In this document: positions 15,889 to 24,131 of the stretch, piece after piece
How positions within the stretch are numbered: position 1 is the stretch's first letter
Layout of the letters: every line of letters starts with the position of its first letter
NCBI RefSeq assembly: GCF_000482865.1
Contig: NZ_AXWW01000055.1
Location: forward strand, 1 to 53,389
Direction of reading: 5' to 3'
Length of the DNA stretch: 53,389 nt
Origin: Actinokineospora inagensis DSM 44258
Lineage (GTDB): Bacteria > Actinomycetota > Actinomycetes > Mycobacteriales > Pseudonocardiaceae
Program-made: the position numbers and the translations under genes
The notes under the pieces: model-generated
Databases searched by the model: none
What the model was told of the DNA's origin: nothing
The model's input: the letters and a program-made list of their open reading frames with translations, nothing else

Positions 15889-18573
15889 TCAGTGCGGCAT
15901 GGTCTCAGAGACCAGCGCCGCCACGGCGCGGAAACCGGCCTCGATCGATCGCGGGTCGCCGCCGCCGCCCTGGGCGACGGCCGCCGAGCCGCCGCCGCGG
16001 CCGCCGGTGGCCGCGGCGAACCTCTCGAGCAACGAGGCCGCGGACAGCCCCGCCTTGACACCGGGCTTGTTGACCGCGCACACGCAGGTGATCTGGCCGT
16101 CCGACAACGAGGTGAACAGGACGACGGCAGGCGCGTCGGTGATCCCGTTCGCGGTCTTGACCGTCACCGTGCGGACATCGCCCGCCTGCTGGTCGCTCGG
16201 GAGGGCAGTGGTCAGCACCCGGGCGCCGTGCACGGTCTCCGCGCAGTCGACGAGTGCGCTCGCCTCGGCGGCCAGCCGGGCGGACCGAATCTGGACGAGT
16301 TCCTTCTCGACCGCCCGCAGGCGCTGGACCAGACCCGAGACGCGGTCGACCAACTCCCCTGACGACACCTTGAGCAGCGACGAGAGGTTGCTGACGAGGC
16401 TGCGCTCGTTGGCGAGGAAGCGCACCGCGTCGATTCCGACGTGCCCCTCGAGGCGACGCACGCCCGCACCGACCGAGGAGTCACCGGTCAGGGTCACGAT
16501 CCCGATCTGCGACGTGTGCTCCACGTGAGTGCCACCGCACAGTTCCCGAGACCACGCGCCACCCATCTCGACGACGCGGACGGAGGTGGAATCGTAGGTC
16601 TCGCCGAACAGCGCCAGCGCGCCCAGCTCACGGGCCCGCCCGAGCGTCATGTACTCGACCGTGACGGGCAGGTCCCGCCGCAGGGCGGCGTTGGCCGACT
16701 CCTCGACTCCGCGGAGGTCGAGCCCGTCCAGGGCCCGGGACCACGCGAAGTCGAGCCGAAGGTAACCGGGCTTGTTGTAGGAACCGCTCTGCAGCGCGGT
16801 CGGGCCGAGCACCTCCCGCAGCGCGGCGTGCACGACGTGGGTGCCGGAGTGCGCCTGCCGCGCGGCGAGCCGCCACTCGGGATCGACCAGCGTCCGCGCC
16901 GCCAAGCCCGCCGTCAGCTCCCCGGACTCGACCTGGACCCGGTGCACGACGAGCTCTTTCAGCGCCTTCTGAGCGTCGAGGACGCGCAACCGCGCGTCGC
17001 CCAACTCGATGACGCCCTCGTCGGCGACCTGGCCACCGGACTCGGCGTAGAACGAGGTGCGGTCTAGGACGACCTCGACGATCTCGCCCGGGGTGGCCAC
17101 CCGGACCAGCTCACCGTCCTTGATCACGCCGAGCACCTTGGCATCGGCTTCCAACGACTCGTACCCGACGAACTGCGTCGGACCGAAGTCGCGGTAGACC
17201 GACATGTCGGCGCCACCCGACTTGCGCGCGCGTGCGTCGTCCTTGGCCCGCTGGCGCTGCTCGGTCATCAGCCTGCGGAACTCGCTCTCATCCACGGTGA
17301 GGCCGTGTTCGGCGGCGATCTCCACGGTGAGGTCGATCGGGAACCCGTAGGTGTCGTGCAGCGTGAAGGCTTCCTTACCGGGCAGGCTGCCGCCGCGCTC
17401 CTTGGTCTGGCGGACCGCGAGGTCCAGGATCGTGGTCCCGGAGCTCAGCGTGCGCAGGAACGCGTCCTCCTCGCCGTAGGCGATCATCGCGATGCGGTCG
17501 TAGTCCGTGTCGAGCTCGGGGTAGGACGGAGACATGGCGTCGCGCGAGATCGGCAGCAGCTCGGGGAACACCGGGCCGGTAATGCCAACGAGGCGCGCGG
17601 CGCGGATGGCCCGCCGCATGATCCGGCGCAGCACGTAGCCACGGCCCTCGTTGCCGGGGCTGATCCCGTCACCGATCAGCATGAGCGCGGTCCGCACGTG
17701 GTCGGCGATGACCCGGAACTGCACATCGGTCTGCGCCTGGGCGGAGTGGTCCGACGTGCCGGACCCGCTGTACACGCGGTCGCTCAGCTCGGTCGCCCGG
17801 CGGAGCACCGGGTAGGTCTCGTCGATCTCGTACAGGTTGTCGACGCCCTGCAGCAGCGTCGCCATCCGCTCGACGCCCAGGCCGGTATCGATGTTGTTGT
17901 GCGGGAGCTTGCCGACGAGCTGGTAATCCGACTTGGTCTGGCCGGGCCCGCGGATGCTGGTCATGAAGACGAGGTTCCAGAACTCCATGTAGCGGTCCTC
18001 ATCGACCTCAGGGCCGCCCTCGGCGCCGAACGCAGGACCCCGGTCGTAGAACAACTCGCTCGACGGCCCGCACGGACCGGGAATGCCCATGGACCAGAGA
18101 TTGTCCTCCATGCCCCGGCGCTGGATCCGCTCCTTCGGCACCCCGATCTTGTGGTGCCACAGGTCGTACGCCTCGTCGTCGGTCTCGAACACGGTCGGCC
18201 AGATCCGCTCCGGGTCGAGGCCGAACCCACCTTCCTCGACCGGCGATGTCGACAGCTCCCAGGCCATCGCGATCGCTTCCTCGCGGAAGTAGTCGCCGAA
18301 GCAGAAGTTCCCGGCCATCTGGAAGAACGTGCCGTGCCGGGTGGTCTTGCCGACCTCTTCGATGTCGATGGTCCGGACGCACTTCTGCACACTGGTCGCG
18401 CGCACCCACGGCGGATCGATGTCACCGCTGTAATAGGGGACGAACTGCACCATGCCGGAGTTGACCACCAGCAGGTTCGGATCGTCGAACGGAAGCGGGA
18501 CGCCCGGTACGACGTCGTGACCGTACTTCACGAAGTGGTTCACGAATCGATTGCGAACCTCAGCGGCCTTCAT
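15889..18573 (-). CDS. alaS: alanyl-tRNA synthetase, divergent cluster-borne copy
   Basis: This is a full-length 894-residue AlaRS. The class II catalytic domain has the motif-2 region RATSVQKCVRTIDIEEVGKT and FFQMAGNFCFGDYF, NNIDTGLGVERM, and SPGNEGRGYVLRRIMRRAIR. The editing domain keeps its zinc ligands HSGTH and CGGTH, and a C-Ala domain ends in RGGGSAAVAQGGGGDP. It joins alanine to tRNA-Ala. Compared with the usual actinobacterial sequence as I remember it, NAGMVPFKPYF reads NSGMVQFVPYY and GNFSFGDYF reads GNFCFGDYF, changes close to the active site. The gene is not beside ruvX, mltG or aroE as the housekeeping alaS usually is; it lies among biosynthetic genes. A second, inhibitor-resistant copy is the most likely reading. 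RBS AAGGGG precedes the ATG. Confidence 0.9.
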   Translation of the reverse strand: MKAAEVRNRFVNHFVKYGHDVVPGVPLPFDDPNLLVVNSGMVQFVPYYSGDIDPPWVRATSVQKCVRTIDIEEVGKTTRHGTFFQMAGNFCFGDYFREEAIAMAWELSTSPVEEGGFGLDPERIWPTVFETDDEAYDLWHHKIGVPKERIQRRGMEDNLWSMGIPGPCGPSSELFYDRGPAFGAEGGPEVDEDRYMEFWNLVFMTSIRGPGQTKSDYQLVGKLPHNNIDTGLGVERMATLLQGVDNLYEIDETYPVLRRATELSDRVYSGSGTSDHSAQAQTDVQFRVIADHVRTALMLIGDGISPGNEGRGYVLRRIMRRAIRAARLVGITGPVFPELLPISRDAMSPSYPELDTDYDRIAMIAYGEEDAFLRTLSSGTTILDLAVRQTKERGGSLPGKEAFTLHDTYGFPIDLTVEIAAEHGLTVDESEFRRLMTEQRQRAKDDARARKSGGADMSVYRDFGPTQFVGYESLEADAKVLGVIKDGELVRVATPGEIVEVVLDRTSFYAESGGQVADEGVIELGDARLRVLDAQKALKELVVHRVQVESGELTAGLAARTLVDPEWRLAARQAHSGTHVVHAALREVLGPTALQSGSYNKPGYLRLDFAWSRALDGLDLRGVEESANAALRRDLPVTVEYMTLGRARELGALALFGETYDSTSVRVVEMGGAWSRELCGGTHVEHTSQIGIVTLTGDSSVGAGVRRLEGHVGIDAVRFLANERSLVSNLSSLLKVSSGELVDRVSGLVQRLRAVEKELVQIRSARLAAEASALVDCAETVHGARVLTTALPSDQQAGDVRTVTVKTANGITDAPAVVLFTSLSDGQITCVCAVNKPGVKAGLSAASLLERFAAATGGRGGGSAAVAQGGGGDPRSIEAGFRAVAALVSETMPH

Positions 18574-18721
18574 CGTTCTGCCCCTTAGGCTGTGTGTACC
18601 CCGGCACGAAAGACATCCGGTTACACGTCCCGACGGCTTCGTGTCCGCGCGCTTGGTCGCGCGGTGTCACACATAGTACTTGGCTGCCGACCCGACCGGC
18701 GGCCAGGGGAGCCGGCTCCGG

Positions 18722-19819
18722 TCACCCCAGCACCCCCGGCTGCTCGTAGTCAACCCAGGTCTCCCGGGTGGACAGCGCGCGCCGGACCAGGCGCGCGTCG
18801 GCCACGGCGTCGGCAATGGACACAGCCGGGGTCCGATCATCGCGCACCGCTTCGACGAAGTCGCGCTCCTGCGCGACCATCGCCTGCGCGTAGGTGAGCG
18901 GCGGCCTGCCGCCTCGGTAGCTTGTGGACACCGGGTCACTGTCCGCTATCACCGGCAGGTCGACCCGGCGGCCGTCGTCCCAGAGCAGGCTGGCCGTCAA
19001 CTCCTCCTCGCCTGGCTGGTCGTCCGCCCACGCGGCGTGGTACCGGACCACCAGCCCTTCGCGCGTCCGCACGGTCGTCGTCCCGGTGTCGTCGCCGGCG
19101 AACCGGTCCGCGCCGAAGCGCTGCCTGCCCCGGTCACCTGATCCTGAGTGGTACAGGAGGTGCGGTGTGTGCGGCACGAGCGCCTGCGCGATCCGTGACA
19201 TGTGCGGGTACAGATCCGGCACGACTCCCGCGTCCGACGTGTCCCAGAAGTGCGACGCGTGCGGGATGCCGTCGCGACGGCGCCAGGTCACGTGCAGCCG
19301 GGTCGGTTCGTCGTCCCACTGTCCGCGCAGGTCGTCGGCACCGAGCGCGTGCACGAACGGCGACGCGATAGCGACCGGCACGCGTGCGCGGCGGGCCGCG
19401 GCGTCGATGCGGGCGACCGCTTCGGGGGTCGGGGCGGCGGGTTTCTCCAGGAGGACGGGGAGTCCGGCCTCGATTGCTTGCAAGGCCATGGCTTCGTGCG
19501 ACCGCGGGGGCGTGGCGATGATGACCGCGTCCACGTCAAGTGCTTCCCGTGCGGCGGTCTGCGTGGGATAGACGGGCAGCTGCGGGACGAACCGCGCGCC
19601 GTCTGCTTCGACCAGGTAGCCGCGCTCGCGCCACTCGGTGTGCAGCACGTTCGGGTCGACGACGTCGAGCCAGTCTCGGGCTTGTTCTCGCGCGAGTTCG
19701 ACGAGGCCGACCAGGGTCACGCCCTCGGACGCCAGGGAGGCGAGGGCGGGGAGGTGGTGTTCCCGTCCCTGCTTGCCGAAGCCGGCGAGCAAGACCCGGG
19801 TGCACTCGCGGGGACTCAC
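18722..19819 (-). CDS. Gfo/Idh/MocA-family oxidoreductase
   Basis: This is a 365-residue protein from GTG 19819, which overlaps the stop of the upstream dehydrogenase gene by four bases. The N-terminal Rossmann fold has VLLAGFGKQGREHHLPAL. VDAVIIATPPRSHEAMALQA and LPVLLEKPAAPT follow, giving the signature EKP of the family. The C-terminal alpha/beta domain begins around HVTWRRRDGIPHASHFWDTS. These enzymes use NAD(P) to oxidise or reduce sugars, inositols or related hydroxy compounds. Coupling to an MDR dehydrogenase suggests successive steps on one small precursor, perhaps a sugar or cyclitol unit of the product. The substrate is not predictable. Confidence 0.82.
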   Translation of the reverse strand: MSPRECTRVLLAGFGKQGREHHLPALASLASEGVTLVGLVELAREQARDWLDVVDPNVLHTEWRERGYLVEADGARFVPQLPVYPTQTAAREALDVDAVIIATPPRSHEAMALQAIEAGLPVLLEKPAAPTPEAVARIDAAARRARVPVAIASPFVHALGADDLRGQWDDEPTRLHVTWRRRDGIPHASHFWDTSDAGVVPDLYPHMSRIAQALVPHTPHLLYHSGSGDRGRQRFGADRFAGDDTGTTTVRTREGLVVRYHAAWADDQPGEEELTASLLWDDGRRVDLPVIADSDPVSTSYRGGRPPLTYAQAMVAQERDFVEAVRDDRTPAVSIADAVADARLVRRALSTRETWVDYEQPGVLG

Positions 19820-20766
19820 AGCGTCACCACCGGCTTCCTGATCGCGCCGGACGCCGCCGCTTCGAACGCCTCGCCCACCTCGGCCAGGTCGAACGACTCG
19901 CCGACGAGGTCGGCCACGTCGAGGCCGCCGCCGATCAGGTCGGCGGCGGTTCTCATGTACCGCAGCTTCAGGTCCAGGTCGCGCCAGTGCAGCGTTCGGA
20001 GCTGGATGGCGCGACCACAGATCGCGTGCCAGTCCATGACCACCCCGCCGGGCGGGTAGCCCGCGATGCCGACCGTGCCGCCGACCCGCGCGAAGGTCGG
20101 CGCCGCCGCCATCATGGCCTCGGCCCCGGAGGCTTCCAGGACGACCGCCGCGCCCGCGCCGCCGGTGTCCGCCAAGACGCGTCGCCGGGCGTCGTCGGTG
20201 CCGTTCGACACGTCGACGGCGATGGTCCGCGGCTGCTTTTCCGCGCGTGCCAAGGACTCCGCGTCGCGGCCCAGGACGTACACGGCGGGCAGGTCCGGGT
20301 ACCGCGCGGCGAGACAGCGGCGGATGAGCGTGCCGAGTGTCCCGGTTCCGCCACTGATGACCACCGTGTCGGTGGTGTCGACGCCGACCTCGTGGACGGC
20401 TCCGATAGCACAGGCGGTCAGCTCCGTGAGGATCCCGCCCGCCAATCCCGGTCGCGTCGGGACGAATTGGCGCGCGGGCACCGCCACGTACTCGGCGCAA
20501 CCGTGGATGGGTTCGTCGTAGGGCACGCCCCAGGTGCCGACCTGGACAGCAGTCACGTCCGCGCCGACCTCGACCACTTGGCCGTAGACCTCGTGGCCGA
20601 AGCGCATCGGCTTCGTCAGGGCGGCCCTGCCGGTGTAGCGATCGACCTCGGAGGCGCACAGCGCCACTTGCGCCACCTTGACCAGGATCTCGTCCGCGGC
20701 GACACCGGGGATGTCCCAGTTGGTGACCTCGACCGCCCGCGGGCCGAACATCGTCGCGCCGCGCAT
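19816..20766 (-). CDS. medium-chain (MDR) alcohol dehydrogenase-like protein
   Basis: This 316-residue protein starts at ATG 20766 with GGAGG seven bases upstream. The N-terminal GroES-like part has ALCASEVDRYTG (zinc Cys), RFGHEVYGQVVEVG, and HGCAEYVAVPARQFV. The NAD(P)-binding part has VVISGGTGTLGTLIRRCLA. The four-cysteine structural-zinc loop of classical alcohol dehydrogenases is absent and the protein is about 30 residues short of typical zinc ADHs. It probably oxidises a secondary alcohol together with the Gfo/Idh enzyme, whose start overlaps its stop. Confidence 0.8.
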   Translation of the reverse strand: MRGATMFGPRAVEVTNWDIPGVAADEILVKVAQVALCASEVDRYTGRAALTKPMRFGHEVYGQVVEVGADVTAVQVGTWGVPYDEPIHGCAEYVAVPARQFVPTRPGLAGGILTELTACAIGAVHEVGVDTTDTVVISGGTGTLGTLIRRCLAARYPDLPAVYVLGRDAESLARAEKQPRTIAVDVSNGTDDARRRVLADTGGAGAAVVLEASGAEAMMAAAPTFARVGGTVGIAGYPPGGVVMDWHAICGRAIQLRTLHWRDLDLKLRYMRTAADLIGGGLDVADLVGESFDLAEVGEAFEAAASGAIRKPVVTL

Positions 20767-20815
20767 ACGAGAACCTCCGATTGTCGATCCGACATGTGTA
20801 GTGAATAGCCAGCCG

Positions 20816-21037
20816 TCATCTACCGGATCGGGTGCGGTCCTCGTGATCGTTCCGTTCGGCTCGAGCGAGGGCGGTCCGCCACAGTTCGGCGATTTGGTTG
20901 AGCGCCGCGTCGAGCGGTCCGACGAACCCCGTCAACGTCCATCCGGGGGGTGGGACCAGGTCGATCGGCCACATGCTGTAGCACTTCATGTCGTTGACGA
21001 TGACGTGGAAGTATTCGCGATAATCGGCCAACCGCAT
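20816..21037 (-). CDS. MbtH-like protein (short variant)
   Basis: This is a 73-residue protein. FHVIVNDMKCYSMWP and VPPPGWTLTGF match the core of MbtH proteins (normally N.EGQYSLWP...VPxGW), with a later Trp in ELWRTAL. MbtH proteins bind adenylation domains of NRPSs and are needed for their solubility or activity, so the partners should be one or more of the three A domains encoded at 31.7-46.6 kb. The usual N-terminal NPFDD motif is missing and the C-terminal WTDxRP motif is replaced by ELWRTALARAERNDHEDRTR. It lies between the response regulator and the MDR gene on the same strand. Confidence 0.78.
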   Translation of the reverse strand: MRLADYREYFHVIVNDMKCYSMWPIDLVPPPGWTLTGFVGPLDAALNQIAELWRTALARAERNDHEDRTRSGR

Positions 21038-21190
21038 GCGCTTTCCCGGGCAGGAGAATAGTTCTTCGAAAACGGACGACCGAAGCCTAGCGCGACTTGG
21101 TTCAACCACGGTTACGTGCGGTCGAAGCCTACAGGGCGGTCGATGCGCCACCACCACACGCGTTCGGCCAGCGGCGGCGCGGCCACGTCG

Positions 21191-21847
21191 TCAGTCGATG
21201 TTCCGGATCAGTTTCGCCCGCACCGCCTTCTTGATCGCGTCGACGCGCGACACCGCACCCAATTTCCCGTAGATGTTGGTGAGGTGCCGTTTGACCGTGC
21301 CCTCGCTGATGCACAGGCGGGCGGCGACCTGGGCATTGCTCATCGCCGCGGCGACCAGCTCGAGCACTTGGAGTTCCCGGGCCGACAGGAGCGTCCGCTG
21401 CCGGTCCTGGCGTTCGAGTGACTCGAGGGTGCCCCTGGGGACCGACAGCAGGACGTTGTCCCGACTGCGGCTCACTGACCGGACCGCCGAGATGAGCTCC
21501 TCGCGGCCGATGTTCTTCATGAGGTAGGCGGCGGCCCCGCTCTCCAGCAGACCACGCACGATCGCGGGCTCGTTGTGCATGGTGAGGATGATGACCGCGG
21601 TCTCCGGCGAGCTGGTGGCGACCTGGGAGATCACCGCCTTGGCACCGGGCCCCGGCATCTCCACGTCCAGCAGCAGGACGTCGGGGCGGTGCTGCCGGAC
21701 CAGATCCACCGCCTCGTGGCCGGTGCGCGCCTCGCCGATGATCTCGAAGCCCGGGTCCGTGGACAGCAGTTCCCGGAGCCCTTGGCGGAACAGGGTGTGG
21801 TCGTCGCTCAGCGCGATGGTGACCTGGTGACCGCCGGCGCCGGTCAC
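21191..21847 (-). CDS. NarL/LuxR-family response regulator
   Basis: This 218-residue protein starts at GTG 21847, overlapping the kinase stop by four bases. The receiver domain has acidic ALSDDHTLFRQG, phospho-acceptor Asp61 in VLLLDVEMPG, and Lys in AYLMKNIGREE. The C-terminal LuxR-type HTH has LSARELQVLELVAAAMSN and ISEGTVKRHLTNIYGKLG. It is phosphorylated by the cognate kinase encoded upstream and probably controls cluster transcription together with the SARP. The 153-base gap before the MbtH gene leaves room for a promoter. Confidence 0.92.
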   Translation of the reverse strand: MTGAGGHQVTIALSDDHTLFRQGLRELLSTDPGFEIIGEARTGHEAVDLVRQHRPDVLLLDVEMPGPGAKAVISQVATSSPETAVIILTMHNEPAIVRGLLESGAAAYLMKNIGREELISAVRSVSRSRDNVLLSVPRGTLESLERQDRQRTLLSARELQVLELVAAAMSNAQVAARLCISEGTVKRHLTNIYGKLGAVSRVDAIKKAVRAKLIRNID

Positions 21848-22941
21848 GAGGTAGGTCCGAAGTGCGCGATGTGGATCGAGATGACCGTTCCTTTCCCGGG
21901 CGCGCTGTCGATGTCGAGCGTTCCGTCCAGCAGTTCCAGGCGTTCTCGCATGGACCACAGCCCGACCCCGGTCGCCTGGGACATGGCCGCGGTGACGTCG
22001 AACCCGCGACCGTCGTCGTGCACCATCGCGCGGATCCCGTGGGCGTCGGCGGCGACGACGACCTCCAAGTTCCGCGCGCCCGCGTGCAGGACGGTGTTGC
22101 GGATGGCCTCCCGGAGCACGAAGTACAACTCCTGGCTCACCTCGCCCGGCACGGTGAGGTCACCGGTCACCGAGAGCCCCGCGCGGATGTCTGCCGGCAC
22201 CTGCCAGCTGAGGTAGGCGGACAGGGCACGCTCCAGCCCGCCGGTCTCGACGGCCGATTCGCGGAGTTCCCTGGCGAGATTCCGAACCACGTCAAGGGCT
22301 TCGCGCATCGCGGCTTGGGCCGACTCGAGCCGCTTCGTGGCCATCGGCGGATCGCTGTGCTGGTAGGCCTCGTGCAGTTCCAGTTGCTGAAGGGCCACGC
22401 CGACCGCGTGCGCGGCCTGGTCGTGCAACTCCCGGGCGATGCGGTGCCGCTCGTCCCGGTGGGAACCGCTGACCTTCTTGAGCAGGAAGCTGGCGTACGA
22501 CACGGCACCCAGGCCGAACCGGTGCAGGATCGACGCGTGCAGGCTCGTCGCCGCCCGCAGTGTCGCCGCCCGCTCGTCGGTACTCCGTGCCCGGGACTCG
22601 CGGTAGACGACCGGCAGCAGCACGTCGAACATGATGGCGGCGACCTTCAAGGACTCGACGGGGCGCACGCCGTGATCCGCCCTGCTGACACCGATCTCGG
22701 TGCTGAGCGTCAGCGCGGCCTGGTGCCCGCTCGGCGCGAAGTCGACACCCGCGATGTCCGCCGCGACGTCGTCCAGCACCGAGTCGGCCTGCCGCCAGAG
22801 TTGCGCGGCCCGCTCGCCATTGGCGGCGAGGGGGCTGCGCACCGCCACCAAGCGCTGCCGAAACGACTCGAGGACATCGTGCCGGACCGCGGCGGAGAAA
22901 ATCGGATCGTCGTCGTTCGCCACGTATGACAGGACAATCAC
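21844..22941 (-). CDS. cytoplasmic NarL-type sensor histidine kinase
   Basis: This is a 365-residue protein. HisKA_3 is around RDERHRIARELHDQAAHAVG with phosphorylated His173. The HATPase domain has LREAIRNTVLHAGA (N box), VHDDGRGFD (G1) and GVGLWSMRERLELLDG (G2). The first about 150 residues show no membrane helix and no recognised sensor domain, so it probably senses an intracellular signal, possibly the pathway product or a partner protein. The start is taken as GTG 22941; GTG 22923 is also possible. It forms a coupled pair with the response regulator gene. Confidence 0.9.
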   Translation of the reverse strand: MIVLSYVANDDDPIFSAAVRHDVLESFRQRLVAVRSPLAANGERAAQLWRQADSVLDDVAADIAGVDFAPSGHQAALTLSTEIGVSRADHGVRPVESLKVAAIMFDVLLPVVYRESRARSTDERAATLRAATSLHASILHRFGLGAVSYASFLLKKVSGSHRDERHRIARELHDQAAHAVGVALQQLELHEAYQHSDPPMATKRLESAQAAMREALDVVRNLARELRESAVETGGLERALSAYLSWQVPADIRAGLSVTGDLTVPGEVSQELYFVLREAIRNTVLHAGARNLEVVVAADAHGIRAMVHDDGRGFDVTAAMSQATGVGLWSMRERLELLDGTLDIDSAPGKGTVISIHIAHFGPTS

Positions 22942-23013
22942 CCCCCAGTTGGGGAGATCTTATCCCATTCGATGCCGGTGTGCCTTGGCCCACAGCGATT
23001 GCGGCCCGACCGT

Positions 23014-23928
23014 TCAGGCAAACTGCAAACAGGTGAACAGCGTGAGGTGCGCGGCGTACTGCGTGGTCATGAACACCTGATATGGCCGCCGTTTGGTCGA
23101 CCGGCCGCCGGTACCGGCGGAGCCGAGCGCGACGAGCGCGAGCGCGACCGAACCGACGGCCACGACGATGGCGACCGGCAGCAGGTACCCGGACGCCGAG
23201 GCGCAGGCGACGAACGCCCACCCCACCAGGCTGGCCGCCACCGCCATGACGACCCGGGCGGGCTGTTCCCCCAGCAGCACCGGCAGGGTTCGCCTGCCCG
23301 CGAGGCGATCGCCGACGGCGTCCGCCAAGTCTTTGGTGGAACCGGCGAAACCCATCCACAGCGACATCATGGCGCCGAACAGCAGGACCGGTCCCGGCAG
23401 CACGGATACACCGGCGACGGCCCACCCGGCGAGGTAGGTCAGCAGGCCGAGGGCGATCACCGCGATCGCGAAGCCTGCCATGGTCCGCTTGAGGGGACGC
23501 GGTCCCATGGAGTAGGCCCAGCCGACGGCCAGCATCAGCGCCACGATGACCAGCATCGTCACCGAGACCGCCGCGCCGAGCACGAGTCCGGCCGCCGCGA
23601 GCAGCCACACAACCCGGGTCGCGGTGTCCGGATCGAGGTCGCCGCGCGCGATCGGCCGGGCTAACCCGTTCGCGCGGTCCTCCACCACGTCCGCCACCCC
23701 GTTGAGCAGGTAGATCGCCCAAGTGGTCGCCAGCCAGGCCAGCGCCCCGGTGGCGACGCGGGCAGCCGGGACCTCGTCGGCCGCCGTCCCCGCCAGGCAC
23801 ACCCCGGCGAGCAGCCGGAGCAGGAAGACGACTTGGACCACGGGCCGCGCCTCGCGCCAGGCGAGTCGCACCGACCAGATCCACCAGCGTGGGATGGCCA
23901 GTTCACGTGACCGGACCAGCACGACCAT
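23014..23928 (-). CDS. UbiA-family membrane prenyltransferase
   Basis: This is a 304-residue, strongly hydrophobic protein with about eight to nine membrane helices. The first Asp-rich motif reads NGVADVVEDRANG and the second STKDLADAVGDRLAG followed by RRTLPVLLG, closest in style to chlorophyll-synthase or homogentisate prenyltransferase members. It transfers a polyprenyl group from a diphosphate to an aromatic or other acceptor in the membrane. In this cluster it could prenylate the peptide product or make a lipid-linked sugar donor. It is the first gene of the minus-strand block and is divergent from the SARP gene. Confidence 0.85.
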   Translation of the reverse strand: MVVLVRSRELAIPRWWIWSVRLAWREARPVVQVVFLLRLLAGVCLAGTAADEVPAARVATGALAWLATTWAIYLLNGVADVVEDRANGLARPIARGDLDPDTATRVVWLLAAAGLVLGAAVSVTMLVIVALMLAVGWAYSMGPRPLKRTMAGFAIAVIALGLLTYLAGWAVAGVSVLPGPVLLFGAMMSLWMGFAGSTKDLADAVGDRLAGRRTLPVLLGEQPARVVMAVAASLVGWAFVACASASGYLLPVAIVVAVGSVALALVALGSAGTGGRSTKRRPYQVFMTTQYAAHLTLFTCLQFA

Positions 23929-24083
23929 GGTTCCCCCAAGTGACCATCGAATGATCCTTCTCCAGTGATGTGCTCAATGGTGATCTGCATACCCCGTACC
24001 CACCTCGCTCAGACGTGCAATCGCCACTACGACCTTCGTGACATCGAGAGCACCACCATCGACCCGAGTCCCTCCACCGTTCC

Positions 24084-24126
24084 GGGGCGCGATCTCTCGC
24101 CCCCTGAATCGCTCGACTTAAAGTCG
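24084..24126. promoter_or_regulatory. inverted repeats upstream of the SARP gene
   Basis: The 203-base divergent gap between UbiA and SARP genes contains GGGGCG...CGCCCC (24084-24089 with 24098-24103) and the perfect palindrome CGACTT-A-AAGTCG (24114-24126), the latter ending five bases before the GTG at 24132. They are candidate operators for autoregulation or for the response regulator. Confidence 0.35.
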
Positions 24127-24131
24127 GTCAG

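Noticed and set aside
18574..18721. T-box riboswitch upstream of alaS
   Set aside because: The 148-base leader has a GC hairpin (GCGCGACCAAGCGCGC) but no T-box consensus sequence or specifier loop that I can identify.
18722..20659. Single 645-codon protein covering the Gfo/Idh and MDR regions
   Set aside because: Only the C-terminal 365 residues are meaningful; the first part is a wrong-frame reading of the MDR gene. The real start is the GTG at 19819 overlapping the MDR stop.
22292..23884. 530-codon minus-strand frame over the UbiA and histidine kinase genes
   Set aside because: Arg/Gly-rich wrong-frame shadow; both underlying genes have family motifs in other frames.
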